From a bacterium (GTDB lineage Bacteria; Electryoneota; B3-LCP), in NCBI GenBank assembly GCA_026394195.1, contig JAPKYS010000008.1:1-33994 (forward strand): a stretch of 33,994 bases of DNA, given 5' to 3'. Positions 33,920-33,994 of this stretch are shown in pieces (the first letter of the stretch is position 1; the number at the start of each line of letters is the position of its first letter). The notes under the pieces were generated by a model. It had not been told where the DNA came from. It saw nothing but the letters and a program-made list of their open reading frames with translations, and searched no databases. The position numbers and the translations under genes were made by a program.

Positions 33920-33994
33920 TCAGTTGAGATCGATACGGTATGGACGAAAAGCTCTACCTGTGATAATGATCTGTTTGGTCGTAAGCTTCTCCTG
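33920..33994 (-). CDS. C-terminal end of an unidentified gene, cut by the window edge
   Basis: On the minus strand the last 24 codons read QEKLTTKQIIITGRAFRPYR then IDLN and TGA. I do not recognise the product. The terminator 30 bp downstream supports this as a true gene end, and the frame is open to the edge. It does not resemble the T9SS tails. Confidence 0.45.
   Translation of the reverse strand, partial: QEKLTTKQIIITGRAFRPYRIDLN

Overview
The window looks like chromosome from an uncultured Gram-negative bacterium of the Fibrobacteres-Chlorobi-Bacteroidetes (FCB) group. The main clue is a set of large secreted proteins ending in a type IX secretion (T9SS)-like sorting tail (SPNPFNPTT ... 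GVYxYRLTAG ... GKMVLLK), a style common in candidate phyla of that group. I cannot assign a phylum from the sequence. Promoters are well conserved: four sites match TTGACW-17 bp-TATWTT. One site matches the sigma-54 consensus almost perfectly. No rRNA, tRNA or CRISPR was seen.

Layout, left to right. (1) 1-2235, + strand: the end of a corrinoid (B12-binding) protein, a pyrimidine-nucleoside phosphorylase, a DUF3343 protein, and a cold-shock protein behind a sigma-54-type promoter. (2) 2422-5870: an AT-rich island with an Eco57I-like N6 DNA methyltransferase and an overlapping companion gene broken by an amber codon. It interrupts an older T9SS-tailed gene, of which only the last ~35 codons survive, and a 9-bp direct repeat lies at each edge. 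(3) 5947-8547: a divergent ABC exporter and TetR regulator with a candidate operator. (4) 8548-11960: repeat-rich territory with palindromes and 7-, 8- and 9-bp tandem repeats. It surrounds a secreted T9SS-tailed repeat protein and the remains of two genes, gmhA and a secreted protein. (5) 11972-14756: a RACo-type corrinoid reactivator and a nitrilase-family amidohydrolase in one operon. (6) 14848-21815: a signalling operon of an NtrC-type sigma-54 activator, a Ser/Thr kinase-ATPase-TPR giant and a GAF/PAS histidine kinase. (7) 22051-25779: tig, a TfoX-domain gene, clpP and clpX. (8) 25931-33742: a membrane protein with a spermidine-synthase-like domain, a small putative solute-binding protein, a secreted peptidylarginine/agmatine deiminase and an FG-GAP surface protein. 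The last two carry nearly identical sorting tails. A further gene is cut at the right edge.

How the parts fit. The B12 genes at 1 and 11972 could share a methyl-transfer pathway. The kinase-kinase-activator operon and the sigma-54 promoter at 1869 show that sigma-54 control operates here, although nothing ties that activator to that promoter. The secreted proteins at 8922, 29670 and 31535 share one modular plan: a variable functional N-terminus, a common beta-rich domain of about 105 residues, then the sorting tail. The strongest leads are the methyltransferase island, the PPAD-like secreted deiminase with its altered substrate loop, the split Ser/Thr-His kinase pair, and a perfect 28-bp palindrome of an intergenic repeat type lying in frame inside a sorting tail.
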